Below, piece by piece: positions 36,516 through 48,116 of a stretch of DNA of 64,000 nt. Within the stretch, counting starts at the first letter, position 1; each line of letters starts with the position of its first letter. The notes under the pieces were generated by a model, which saw only the letters and a list, made by a program, of their open reading frames with translations, did not search any database and was not told where the DNA came from. The position numbers were made by a program, and so were the translations under genes. The stretch comes from Bryum argenteum (lineage: Eukaryota; Streptophyta; Bryopsida; Bryales; Bryaceae), in assembly GCA_037043015.1 (NCBI GenBank), contig CM073325.1:21431001-21495000 (forward strand). The letters are read 5' to 3'.

Positions 36516-36814
36516 CATAGAGGCAAATTGCCACGGTTGTAGGGTTTGGATTGGAATTTAAACCTTAAAACTGTGGCGTTTTGACAATTGGTCTAAATTC
36601 CAATTCCAATTCACCACGGTTGTAGGGTCTAAATTGTTATGTACCGGCACCGTTCCCACGGTTATAGGGGTACACTCATACAAATTTTGTTCAAATAAAA
36701 TCATTTTATATTCACTTTTGGACAAGAATATTCCTTCAAAATCTGCTCAATGAGCGTAAAAATCTGCTCACTGCTCACCGCTCACCGCTCACCGCTCGCA
36801 CCGTAATCACATTG
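36516..36814 (-). repeat. right terminal region of element 1
   Basis: Inverted relative to the left end. CCACGGTT boxes occur near 36530, 36613 and 36657, then GCTCAATGAGCG, CTGCTCACTG, CACCGCT heptamers to about 36797, GCTCGCAC, and about 15 bp to the tip. Confidence 0.65.
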
Positions 36815-36825
36815 CTTATTTAGAC
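36815..36825. repeat. right target-site duplication of element 1
   Basis: Exact copy of CTTATTTAGAC at 927-937. Confidence 0.75.
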
Positions 36826-36949
36826 GCCACGTGGACCGAACAGGCTAAATATAGAACTTTTAAAAATGCAGATATGCAAGGCGAGGAAGTGATCGAAGTT
36901 GTGCAAACGGGGAGTTTTGGGGTGAGGCGAGAGGAGGAGGGGAAGGGGG

Positions 36950-37313
36950 GACGCGGGAGGAGCGACCGACCGGTTGCCCGGGGGACGCGGTCGGTCGCCG
37001 GCCCGGTCGTCGGTCTCCGGCCCGGTCGGATGGCCGGATGCCGGTCGCCAGACCGGGCGACCGACCTGTCGCCGGTCGCCAGGCCGGTCGGCCGGGATCG
37101 GCGGCCCCGATCGACCGATCGGCCGCGCCATCGGACGACCCCGATCGACCGATCGGTCGTGCGACCCCGATCGGTCGTACCGGCCGGTCGCCGGCCGCCG
37201 GATCGCCGATTTGACGGCTGCCGGCCGGGATCGGACGGCCAGTACCAGCTGGCCAATGGCGTCCGATCCCGGTCGGCATAAATAGAAGGGGAGGGGCTCA
37301 TTGTCCCTCACTC
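36950..37313 (+). promoter_or_regulatory. GC-rich CGGTCGGCC block and TATA promoter of the interrupted host gene
   Basis: About 330 bp consist almost only of permutations of CGGTCGG, CCGATCGG and GGCCGG. It ends at a TATA-like CATAAATAG (37277-37285), followed about 20 bp later by CCCTCACTC (37305-37313). The same layout stands before the kinase gene (52201-52620, minus) and the RING gene (59800-60118). The long frames on both strands in this block come from its composition. Confidence 0.55.
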
Positions 37314-37798
37314 TGGTGAACGAGCTTTACGTTGCGGCTTTTTTTAAAGCTGCATCGACTGCGTTACTCAGAGTCCGCGTGGGTCACCCACGCCCACACT
37401 GTGCATACTTATCGCTGCTGGAAATGGCGCCGAAGTTTTCACGTTGGAGGGGCGAGGCCAAGTCTCCACGACCAAAGGGCGACCCTCCAAAAATGGATTG
37501 GGAAGCATGGAGTGACCCAAACTGTGTTGCAGAGCCGGGTTGGTGAGAGGAGAGGGCGGACATTTGGAATTGCACCATGTGCAAGAAGTACGTGAAGATG
37601 TACCACATAATGAAGTTATGGCCGCGGCACGAAGCAGAGAAATATGGTCCTCGTCGCGAAGGCCCAGTGGAGAGTTGCAAGAGCGACCATTTTGCGCACA
37701 GATATCACGAAGTCACAATTGCAGTTGGAATCAAGAACACAAGGCCAGAATTGATGTTGTATTCTACCATGGCCATGGTGTGGGCTGAAATAGTCCTG

Positions 37799-37808
37799 CA
37801 CAAGGACA
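37799..37808. repeat. left target-site duplication of element 2
   Basis: CACAAGGACA here is repeated exactly at 49017-49026. The host reading frame continues from one to the other, which confirms the duplication. Confidence 0.85.
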
Positions 37809-37821
37809 GGACGTTGCTACC

Positions 37822-38395
37822 GTGTGAGCGTTGAGCGGTGAGCGGTGAGCGGTGAGCGGTAAGATTTTGAATTTTTAGGACCGAGTTTGTATTATTAGCA
37901 AAAAAATATCTAAAAATAGATTAATTTTTGGTTTTACGGAATTATTTTCGAATATTCTCAGGAATATTCGGATATTCCTGACTTATTACCGTGGATTTAT
38001 TGACCCAAACCCGTGGAAATAAGGCTTAAATTATCCGAATTTGGTTGGACTTGAGCGGTTTTGGTCGACAGTAAATCACAATTTGAAAATTACAAGAGGT
38101 TCACAAGGAAATATTTCTAAGTGAATAGTACTCCAAGTTTGACAAATTGGCAAGGTTTGTTGTACATGTAGGTACTGATATAATTATTTTTAATAAGTTG
38201 TGAAACAATATCACATACAATGTGGAGCACCTACTCATAGGACTAACATATAGCGTATGTAGATGAGGAGATTTAATCCAAACTAATCTGTAGCATGGTC
38301 TAGGATTGGGGAAACCACCGGTGTGAGCGTTGAGCGGTGAGCGGTGAGCGGTGAGCGGTGAGCGGTGAGCGGTAAAGTTTGAGCGGTAAGAAATA
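37822..38395 (+). repeat. two successive left ends of element 2
   Basis: Heptamer arrays of GAGCGGT occur at 37826-37861 (about 4-5 copies) and 38325-38385 (about 7 copies plus a detached copy). Each is followed by AT-rich sequence with CCGTGG boxes. The first is the one next to the target duplication. The second pairs with the right end. Confidence 0.65.
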
Positions 38396-39151
38396 AATTT
38401 TTTCAAAGTTAATGGCCCTATTACCATGGTATGAGTGGTGGTGAAATTTTGAAATGGTTATTTTTTGGCATAAAAGTACCCAAAACCGTGGATATAGGTC
38501 CTTTATGCATTTCTATACGTGGTATTAAGGTCCTATAGTATTTCATAAATATTCCACATTTGTAAGTTTAAGTACAAGTTAAATAAATTTGGGTTGACAT
38601 CATCATATGTAACCCATACAATTCAAAAAATTTACTTTAACTATTTTAAACTATAGATTATAATTAGGGCTGACGTCATCAATTTTGTATTACATTTCTA
38701 ACAATTATCTGTAAATGCTTCGGTATATATAATCTGAAGTTTATAACTTCAAGTCGTCTTTCTGTGTCTCCTTCTAAGGTGTCCACTAAGACATTGACGT
38801 GGCATTGTAGTGGTCCGAGTTCGATTCTCCTCGGCATCGTTTGAGCGTTGCAGTGCGTCGTGAAGATGCTATCCTGAGCTATACCAATACGAAACTAGAG
38901 CCCCTACCAACATTGGCTAGATTCAATCACTCCAATTGAAAATAAAGAAATGTTCTGAAACTTTTACTTTGCATTGTGTTTAAAACTACAACATTTAGAT
39001 ATAAAAAAAGAAAGCGTTAAACGTTCATGATAAGTAGGTATACGTCATATATAGATATAAAAACATATAATAAAACCACATATATGACTAATGTCGCAAG
39101 GCAACTATATGACCTTACGTAGTCCAAACCAAACTAGGAAAATAAAAACAT
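38396..39151. repeat. left subterminal arm of element 2
   Basis: Inverted match to 48117-48950. It carries AAAACCGTGGATA, AGGGCTGACGTCATCAA near 38667 and a perfect tRNA-type B box (GTTCGATTC, 38819-38827) in AGTGGTCCGAGTTCGATTC. The B box is conserved in the right arm (48448-48456, complement). Confidence 0.55.
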
Positions 39152-42100
39152 CTACGAAGCTGATGGTGAACGACCATTAAAGTGTTGGTCACACTGATCA
39201 GCCTCATCGTCTATAAACGCAAGCACTCTCGAGCTAAAGCGTCGACGTATACTAGTGTCCGATAAGACGGGAGAAGGAGCAGCAACAAATTCCTGAGCTA
39301 TCCGCTCCGCATAAGATGGCAGGGTGAAGGTTTGTGGAGGACTGTTGTAGAGACTTCCGTCGCCAATTAAGCGTCGATTGGAACCTGCGATCCTAAAAGT
39401 ACAGAAAAAGTCAATACCAATGAAATATTAGCAAGTGAAAGTGACAATAGAAGGGGGGATAGTAAGAGATAAGTACGCACAAAATGTTGGGCGTTGCTTC
39501 TTCTTTTGCGGTTCAGAAGTGTCACTGTCGTAGTCATAAACTGGAACCGAATCGCCACTTTCTTCCTCAAAAGCGGTACCATCCACGTATGCCGATAAAA
39601 GTTCGTCAAAAATCTCTTCATCAGCTTCAACAGCAATGAGATGACGGTTCGATCGCGCGCATGCAATCACAGAAGCACCTACATACCGGCAACCAACATC
39701 AGAACTACACTATTGAATAAGTTGAATGACATGTAGATTGTAGCAACAACTAACCTGTACTAGGGCTCCAATCAAAGACGATTCCCCGCTCGTCTGTGAG
39801 AGAATCAATGAAACATTGGATGAAGGAGGGGTCCTTCTCTCGCGAGCCACGCCACGGAGTACCATCTTCTCTCTTGCGAATGGAGTCATTGCTCGCAAAA
39901 TTGAAAACATGGTCCTCCACGTCAGGGAGAATGGGCACACCTGCATACTCCTTTGCAACCTGTCGTATAGAGAATCTCGTGGCAAAAGACTTGCGTACAA
40001 AGACCTTAATGTGAAAGTTGTGAGTCTGCAAAATTCAATACATGAGAGAGATTAAAAAAAACGTTGAAAATAATCAAGAATGATGAATTGAATGTAAAAT
40101 AAAGACCATACCGATATCACATGGGGGTTCGCCGAGGCCATTGGCATGGGATTATATCCCCACCAATCTCGCACCATTCGGAATTCGAAAGCCCGTGACT
40201 CAACATCTAAACCTTTCTCGACGCGACGGTCCTTGGGATGCATAACAAGTATCGCACCCTCATCTGTCAAGTTGTAGAAAGCAAAAAAAAACAAACTTTC
40301 GAAGTAGTTTTTCTCTCGCTTGTTCCATGAAGGGATTTCGACAAGCGAAACGTCAGGCACAGGCAAATTTTCGGGAACGTCAGCGTAGATGAGATCAATG
40401 CCGGCATGCGGGTGTTTTGTGCCCATCTCCTTACATGGATACTTCCTGTCATTGCCAATCTTCGAAAATAACAGTAAATTAGACACATTGTAAACAATGT
40501 GTTCTTATCTAAATTTAAGAATGAAAAAAATGTTATAATAGATTCAAGACATAATACCTTTTTGATGTGGCTGATGATGTCCATGACTTGCGAGTCCCAG
40601 TCCTTTGTTTCGTGAGCTGCCTTTTGAACAGAAGCTCCAATGTTCCCTTTTTCCAAATACATTGGGAGAGAAATAGTAATCTCAGATGAAGAGCATTGTC
40701 CAACATGCTTCGGTTCAAAAAATGGGAGTGAAGCAAACTTCTTTCCGGAGTGGTGATCGACTGTGAGTGATTGTGGAGGGGATCCCGCGTTCGTAAGAGC
40801 GCCAGCAGAAATCTGAGTCAATTGTCGACCGCGTCTACGTGCATTGTTGGTCGCTCCATCAGAAGCCTGAGTCAAATCAGCTTCTTCTCGAGCTGCAATG
40901 TCTTCGTGAAGTGGAGCGATTTCATCCGGTTCTTGTTCAAGTTCAACTACATGCTCTGCCGCACCGATGCGTCGCTTTCTGTTTGCTCGGGTTCTGGGCT
41001 GTGGAATCGGAGAAGAAGGTTCCGAGAGTGAGAGAGGCGCGCTTGGTAAAATGGAGACGTCTTCATTGTCATCGTCGTCGATCTCCAAAGGTGCATGGTT
41101 TGGTGCGTTTGAACTGAGGTTCCGAAGAAGATGTCTCTCTTCCTTGTGCACAAAGTTATCGTTGCACTCAAGGAACCAACCACCGGTCAACAACTGCGAC
41201 ATGGAGAACCGTGTCCGTTGGGCTTCGGAGAAGATGCTGGATGGATCATTTGAGACGCTTACGTCATCGAGCTCAGTTGGAATGGACCAAGAAGCCAAGG
41301 CTTCTTTGCTGAGAAGCTCTTGTTTCAGGTACCTAGAGTCAAGAAATCACATTAAATGACTCTAGCATACAATATTGATTTGGTACTTTGCATATACACT
41401 AAGAGAAGAAAAACTAAATGAATACATACCGGAATAAGAGCCGTTTAATTGTTAGCTTGCCACCACTAATCTTACGAATATCAGATCCTTTTAAGAACTT
41501 CGGGATGGCATTTTGAGCGAGGTAGTTCCCGAAGGCCTTTTCCCATAAAAGCATTCTCCATTTCTCAACGTACGCAGATGGCGTTAGTACCGCATCCGAC
41601 CACTGAATGTCGATTTTGCCATCCTCCACAAGTTGTTGAATTTGAGTTTCGAGAGATTGTTGTAAGTGCAATAATGTAGACCACGTTAAGAGGAAGTACA
41701 TAGCAGATGGAGGGAGTGCGAGAATGCCAAAAGTTAAGTATTATATACCTGAGCCCAAAGAGAAGCGCGATGCAAAAATGCTAGCAATGTTTTATCCTTC
41801 ATAGGGCGCTCAACGGGGAAGTGGACGGACTGGCGTACATCATCTGGCGCATTCCACCATTGGAGCCACTTTCCCTTAAAATCAAAATGGACATTAGTGG
41901 TGGCAACCATTTGCAACCGTTCGATTGTCATATCGGGCTTCAGGTTTTGGCTGTAGTGAGAATAGATCTGCACATATAAGAAATAAAAGTGGTTAATTTA
42001 AGTATAAATCAAGCATAGTAATGTGTATCATTACAAACTAAGTAAATAGAGTTAGTTACCTCTTTCGGGAACACTTTGCCAAGTTGGATATTGGCCACAG

Positions 42101-43062
42101 CAACCATTTTGTCGAACTGTTTGCCACGGATAGATTTGATTTCCGCTTTGATGGCGCTATCCATGGCACTCCAAACTCTTGGCCCCGTTTGCTTTTCTTT
42201 AGGGGTGGAGGCGTAATAAGTAGCTTCGGCATTATCCGAAGCTTTCGCTAACCTCCTCTATGTCGCACAGAAGTAGAGGTAAGTAATTGTTAAAAAATTG
42301 TACAAGATAGCAGTTTTTAGCACGTATGAAACAGTCTTACCGCATATAAGAACTTGACAAAGACGTCCACTGTGACAGGATACCATGTTTCTTTTTTTGC
42401 TTTAGCTTTTAGGCAAATTTGGTAATCCTCCGGAGTGATGAGATCCTTGAAATCTTCAAGTCTCAACTTTCCAAACTTTCGCATTCGTTGCAGCTTTGCA
42501 CATAAACTGTCCTCGACATGGTCATGCTCGGTAGACCTAAGCATCAAAAACTAATTTGAGATTCGGACGATGTCAGGTCGACGTTGCAAAGTTTTGAAAT
42601 AAAATTAGTGTAACAAATGTTTCAAGTACTTACCAATTGATGTCATTCATGGCGTCGAGAAGGAGATTGCTTTGTCCGCGAGCATCGAGAACGATGCAAT
42701 CAACTGCGATGTACCATGATGGATCCAGTTGGTGGTACTTCTCAATGTGACGCATCCACGCCGTCACACGGTGGTTACCTTCGTATACGTAGAAGTATTT
42801 GCCACTGAGATCATGAAGATCAGGATCTGACAACAAAGTCTTCTCAAACTCTTCATTTGCATCTCTCCATAGCGGATTCTCCCACACGCCGTCTCCTGCA
42901 TCAACCTTTTTTTCTCTTCCTTTCCTATCGAAAGGAGATACATACATTACCCGATCTCCTTCACGGTAACCTTTATTGAACTCATTCTCAAGTTTCCGGA
43001 CATCTTGTTCAGAGATAGGTCGAACCTTTGGGTAACACACCAAACGGCACAACGGAAGGTAC
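39152..43062 (-). pseudogene. gene B: 5'-truncated ParB-methyltransferase paralogue
   Basis: Exons 43062-42634 (truncated), 42536-42341, 42257-42060, 41967-41749, about 41659-41430, 41332-40558, 40459-40112, 40025-39755, 39678-39481 and 39384-39152 follow gene C one for one, and several have exactly the same length (198, 348, 271, 198, 233 nt). The ParB motif YEGNHRVTAW, the motif IV-like DLIYADVPENLPVPD and the motif I-like FDWSPSTGASVIACA are all kept. Homology to C ends abruptly at about 43062, so the N-terminal acidic exon and start are missing. The acceptor before exon 5 reads CTTACAA instead of an AG. The remaining frames are open. It is probably a formerly functional copy that lost its 5' end. 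Confidence 0.65.
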
Positions 43063-43879
43063 CTTCAAAGAGCTCTACCTGCACTTATGCATGCTGGTGG
43101 ATTCAGCAAGGCTCACCCTCGGTGATGGCCGATTGTGGTTAATTGGTTTTTGTTGTTGGTGAGCTTTTTCCTGCTTGGTAGAATTATTTTATTCGGGATG
43201 AGTCTGAAACTGGGATTCAAGCTTGCTTGTTGAATGTGACGCTTGCTTTCGAAACAGGTAGTGAGGCCGGTACCTTCGATTAGCTCCTCCTGCGCTTGTG
43301 CATGCTGTTGGGTTTAGCAATGCTCACTCTTGGTGATGTCCAGTACAGGCCAAGAAATTGGCGTCGTTTAAAACCGGCTTTTTAATTTTGGTTTTCTTGG
43401 TTATTGTGGTTATTGTGTTTTTTGTGCTTTTCCTTGGTTCTTGAATTTGTTACTAAGGATCTATCTGAAATTTGTAATAAACATCCTACCACCTACTTGT
43501 GGAATTGTATATATTGATTTTTTATATGTTTTTGCAGATTATTCACATTGAGTTGAAGAGAAACAATGAGGATGAATCGGATTGTGAAAGTGACATTTTA
43601 GCATTGTGCGCTCGTGTACATGAAGCAAGAAAGGCATATCAATTGTCATAATTTGCAATTGTGAATGCCCGTCGGATCCAAGCTAGAGCGATTGCGAATG
43701 TGTCTCTTTAGTGATCACATGTACAGAAGTTTATGTATTTAGTTTAAACTTGATCTACAGTTGCTACAGGATTGTATTACAATATCACATTATATATTGT
43801 CATAATTTGTTTTATGTTATTTTGCCGGATCCCCTTTTAATATACATATATGTCTCTGTTCGCTATTTGAATTTAACAG
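43063..43879. other. central spacer of element 2
   Basis: A segment GGTACCTTC...CTCACYCTYGGTGATG occurs twice in direct order (about 43055-43130 and 43272-43350), right at the truncation of gene B. An exon-like piece at 43540-43651 follows TTTTTGCAG and codes IIHIELKRNNEDESD... to a TAA. It could be the end of another gene or a 5' exon of C in another frame. Either way this stretch would have to drive gene C. Confidence 0.35.
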
Positions 43880-46800
43880 ATGCGGGTTCCCGACGATTCT
43901 CAATTCAAGGAAGAGGCCGCTCGTGAACCGTCATCGCCGGCTGCACCAATTCTCCTTTCCCCCGGCAGTGAGGAGATGCTTCCAACCGATGAGCCTCAAG
44001 AAATTCCCACTGGTGACAATGACTCCGGGGGATGTGACCCATTGCTCAATCAGCCTCTTCCGACTGAGGCGCCAACTCAAGAGCGCTCACGAATCGAAGA
44101 TACGTATGTTGAATGCCATGATGGGGCTCCTCTGCCCGATTCCGATGACGTGGAGGGCTTCAAAATGCCGGACCATCTTAAGGGCAAGGACGCCGGATGG
44201 ATTGGAGAAGAGATGAGACAATTGCACAAAGGCGAGCACATCCATGTCATCAACCGGCTTCGGAACAAACCGGTAAACAAATCACGCTTCAACATTCCTT
44301 TGTGTCGATTAAAAACTCATCCGAAGGTCCGCCCGATCATTGACGTTGATGTCGATAAACTCATGAAAGAGTTTAACATGGGGTACCGGGAAGGTGATCG
44401 TGTGCTCTACGTTTCCCTCTACTCTACGAAGGCGGAGATGTGTCATGTAAAACCGACTGATGATTTTCTCCAAAATCCTCACTGGAAAGCGGTTAATGAC
44501 GAGTTTAAGGAGATCTTGATGGCTGATCCGGACCTCCACCAATTCAGCGACAAGTACTTCTACGTTTATGAAGGAAATCATAGAGTAACGGCATGGAGGA
44601 GGCACATCGAGCGGTACCATGCTGATGAAAAGCCATGGTACATTTCCGTGGATTGCATCATTCTTGACGGTCGACATGAAAGAAATGTTCTGCTCAATGC
44701 AATGGCCGATATTAATTGGTGAGCTTCTCAAAGACTCTTGTTCTCTATTTCTTTATTTGCACTACATTCAATCTTTCTCTCACTCAATGGTTTCAACAGG
44801 TCTACCGAGAATGCCCATGTCGAAGATAACTTCTGCTTCCAACTCCAACGCATGCGGAAATTCGGGAAACTGAAGCTCACGGACTTCAAAGATCTAATCA
44901 GCAAAGAGGATTATAAGACTTCCAAAAGAGTGCAGGAGAAGAAGAAGGAGAAATGGTACCCTCTTGCGATAGACGTGTTCGTGAAGTTCCTATACGCGGT
45001 ATGATTTTTTGAATCTTCCCTACCTTTTCCAAATCGTTTTTCAATCGATTAATTTTTTTGCTTACGTTTTTTACATACATTTCTTGTAGAGGAAAATTGC
45101 TAAGGCATCAGACGAGGCAGAAGCAGAATATTATGCCGAAACTCCCATCGATAAACGCACTGCATCGGGAGTCTGGACTGCCATGGACACTGCCCGAAAA
45201 TTGGAAATTAGGAAAATCTGCTCGAAGGAATTCGATAAGATGTTGGGCGTTGCAAACAAAGAGCTTGGAGGGAAATGGGCCAAAGAGGTATGCTATTGAA
45301 GTACATTTGAAATCCAAAAGTTTAATGACATCTATTCATTCTGACATTTTTTGCGGTCCATCACATTTGCAGATATACTCCCACTACAGCAAAAACTTGA
45401 TCCCGGAGTTCACTTTGGACCGCTTGTACTTGATTGCAACGACGAATTGCCACAAGGATTTCAAGACACAATGGCTTCAATGGTGGAATTCTTCGTTTGA
45501 AGTGCGCGAGGCCAACCATTTCCCTGTGCCTGTCCAGAATAAACCTCTAAGTGTCTGGCTGAACCGCGCCTCTCTATGGGCACAGGTAACCACATAAACG
45601 TCCTTCAGTTATTGAATCCACAATTGTATTTCTAACTTCTGATCTAACATTTCTTATCTACTTGCAGCTGGCCAAATACTTGGAAGATAAGATTGCAGAA
45701 TTGCAAAAAACATTCCTCATTACCTGGAATGACAGCATTCTCAAGCCTCTTGACTACGTCGAGAAATGGAGGCTTATTCTCTGGGATAAAGCCTTCGAAA
45801 ACTACCTTGGACCCAATGCGAGCCCCAAGTTCCTTAAAGGCTCCAAACTGGAGAAAATTGCGGGTGGCGAAGAGACCGGAAATCGCTTGGTTTTTAGGTG
45901 TGTTTCAATTTCAAATCCTACTTTTCATGCATTTTCTCGTTTCATTTGGTTACAAGCGTTCAAAATTTTACTTCCACGTGTAGGTACATCAAGCATGAGC
46001 TTGTATTCAAGGGAGGCCTCGCCGCCGCTCGCATTCCGGAAGAATTTAAAGACGTTGTAGTCGAGGAAGATCCAGACACACTCTTTTCTGCTCACCAGCA
46101 GAACCGTTTTCCCAATGCTCAATTGATGACAGGAGGTTGGTTTCTAGAATGTCACGACAACTTCGTCCATCGAGACGAGAAGCATCTCGTTCAATATCCT
46201 TATTCGGCCGTTGGTACCGAAGCAATGATCGAGGACGACGACAACGACTTCTCGATCTTGCCTGGTGCGCCTACCCCTCCGCCCGTATCTGCACTACCAC
46301 CAGCCGAAGCCCCTGCACAACCTTTGGCGAAGGGAAAGAAACGCAAGAATGCTGCTGCCAATGTCCCTGATGTAGGTGTTGGTGAGCCAATTGTGACTCA
46401 ACATTCTCATGGAGCTGTTGGAAATCGTCGGAGCCTTGCTGCAAATTCGACTCAGATCTCGACAGGTGGTGTTACAAATATTTCATCACCACCGCCTTCG
46501 AGTTCGTTCGACCTCAACTCCGGAAAGAAGTTCGCTTCCCTCCCTTTTCTCGAAGCCAAACATGTAGGAGATTGCTTGTCTTCTGAGATTAGTATTCATC
46601 TCCCAATGTATTTGGAAAAAGGAGATATTGGAGCCTCTGTGCAGAAGGCAGCTCATGATACTAAAGACTGGGACACGCAAGTCCTGGACATCATCAACCA
46701 CATCAGAAAGGTAATACTTCTTATATTTTTTTGTACATTATTTTCTTTCTGAAATTCTGAATGAAACACTTTGCTTTTAACATGTCTAACTTTCTGTGGT

Positions 46801-48116
46801 TTTTACAGATTGGGAAGGACAGAAAGTACCCATGTAAGGAGATGGGCACGAAACACCCGCATCCCGGCATTGATCTCATCTACGCAGACGTTCCGGAGAA
46901 CTTACCCGTGCCCGACGTGTCGCCCGTCGAGATCCCTTCATGGAACAAGCGAGAGAAGAGCTACTTCGAGAGTGTGTTCTTCTTTGGTTTCTACAACTTG
47001 ACGGACGAGGGTGCGATACTTGTAATGCACCCCAAGGACCGTCGTGTCGAGAAAGCTCTGGATACGGAATCAAAGGCTTTTGATTTCCGGATGGTTCGAG
47101 ATTGGTGGGGATATAATCCCATGCCAATGGCCTCAACGAACCCTCACGTGAAAACGGTATGGCCTCCATTCTGCATTCAAATCAGTAGTACTTAACTTAT
47201 TTATAACATTTTTTTAAATCGTTGGAATGGATTGAATTTTGCAGACCCACAACTTTCACATCAAGGTCTTTGTTCGGAAGTCTTTCGCCACCAGATTCAC
47301 CATCAAGCAGGTTTCGAAAGAGTATGCAGGTGTGCCGATTCTTCCCGACGAGGAGGACCATGTTTTCAACTTCGCGAGCAAAGACTCCATTCGTAAGAAG
47401 GAAGATGGTACCCCGTGGCGTGGCTCGCGTGAGAAGGATCCATCCTTCATCCAATGCTTTGTTGATTCTCTCACTGACGAGCATGGAATCGTCTTTGACT
47501 GGAGCCCTAGTACAGGTTTGTTCTTGCTACTTCCAACTCTCATTCATATTATTTAATATTGTAGTTCTAATGTTGGTTGCTTGTATGTAGGTGCTTCCGT
47601 GATTGCGTGCGCGCGGTCAAACCGTCATCTAATTGCAGTTGAAGCTGACGAAGAGATATTTGACGGTCTTTTATCGGCATACGTGGATGGTACCGCTTTT
47701 GAGGAAGAAAGCGGCGATTCGATTCCGGATTATGACTACGACAGTGACAGTTCTGAACCGCTTCCGAAAAAGCAACGCCCAACATTTTGTGCGTAATAAT
47801 CTCTTACTTGCTTTCCTTTTATTGTCACTTTCAGTTGCCAATTATTTGTTGGTACTGACTTTTTCTGTACTTTAGAATCGCAGGTTCAGATCGACGTTTG
47901 ATTGCCGACGGAAGTCTCTACAGCAGTCCTCCGCAAAGTTTCACTCTACCATCTTATGCGGAGATGATAGCTCAGGATTTCGTCGCTGCCCCTTCTCCCG
48001 TGATATCCGACAGTAGTAAACGTCAACGCTTTAGCTCGAGAGTGCTTGCGTTTATAGACGTTGAGGCTGATCAGTGTGACCAACACTTTAATGGTCGTTC
48101 ACCATCAGCTTCATAG
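43880..48116 (+). CDS. gene C: intact ParB/Srx-like - DNA methyltransferase-like fusion
   Basis: Ten exons: 43880-44718, 44800-44998, 45090-45287, 45373-45585, 45668-45897, 45984-46710, 46809-47156, 47245-47515, 47591-47788, 47884-48116. All junctions are GT-AG and in phase, giving 1151 residues. Residues 1-120 are acidic and Pro-rich. A ParB/sulfiredoxin-like domain follows at about 130-280, with YEGNHRVTAW near 230. A helical middle (about 280-560) and a low-complexity linker (about 600-720) come next. The C-terminus has DLIYADVPENLPVPD near 825, GAILVMHPKDRR near 870 and VFDWSPSTGASVIACARS near 1002 followed by AVEADEEIF. This is the motif IV-before-I order of beta-class N4C/N6A methyltransferases. 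The usual DPPY is ADVPE, so activity is uncertain. An AG directly precedes the ATG, so an upstream exon is possible. ParB-methyltransferase fusions are otherwise familiar from phages and prokaryotes. Confidence 0.7.

Larger units (their letters stand above)
938..36814. mobile_element. element 1: giant MULE-like DNA transposon with cargo genes
   Basis: Inverted ends enclose 35.9 kb. Left end 949-1015 and the reverse complement of right end 36735-36808 share GTGCGAGC, then GTGAGC heptamer runs, then a segment containing CGCTCATTGAGCAGATTTT. The flanks carry an exact 11-bp duplication. Gene order is ADD finger gene (+), ParB-methyltransferase gene A (-), MULE-like transposase (+), two ADD finger genes (-). 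The transposase class (MULE) agrees with the duplication length, which supports reading the whole block as one element. Nested inside are a gypsy element, a 1.9-kb TIR element and a 0.5-kb MITE. Outside the terminal 70 bp the two ends have diverged, apart from CCGTGG-type boxes, so the element is not newly inserted. Confidence 0.7.

Noticed and set aside
36874-37311. Long overlapping open frames on both strands in the GC-rich block
   Set aside because: They arise from CGGTCGG/CCGATCGG permutations that lack stop codons. No domain is present, and the same happens at 52250-52690 and 59771-60142.
37826-38385. Telomere-like or CRISPR-like array
   Set aside because: The 7-bp unit is not a plant telomere repeat (TTTAGGG) and there are no spacers. 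Its position at transposon tips explains it better.
43880-48116. Bacterial or phage contamination, suggested by the ParB-methyltransferase make-up
   Set aside because: Ten exons with canonical introns and a position inside a MULE-like element in plant-type DNA exclude a prokaryotic contig.
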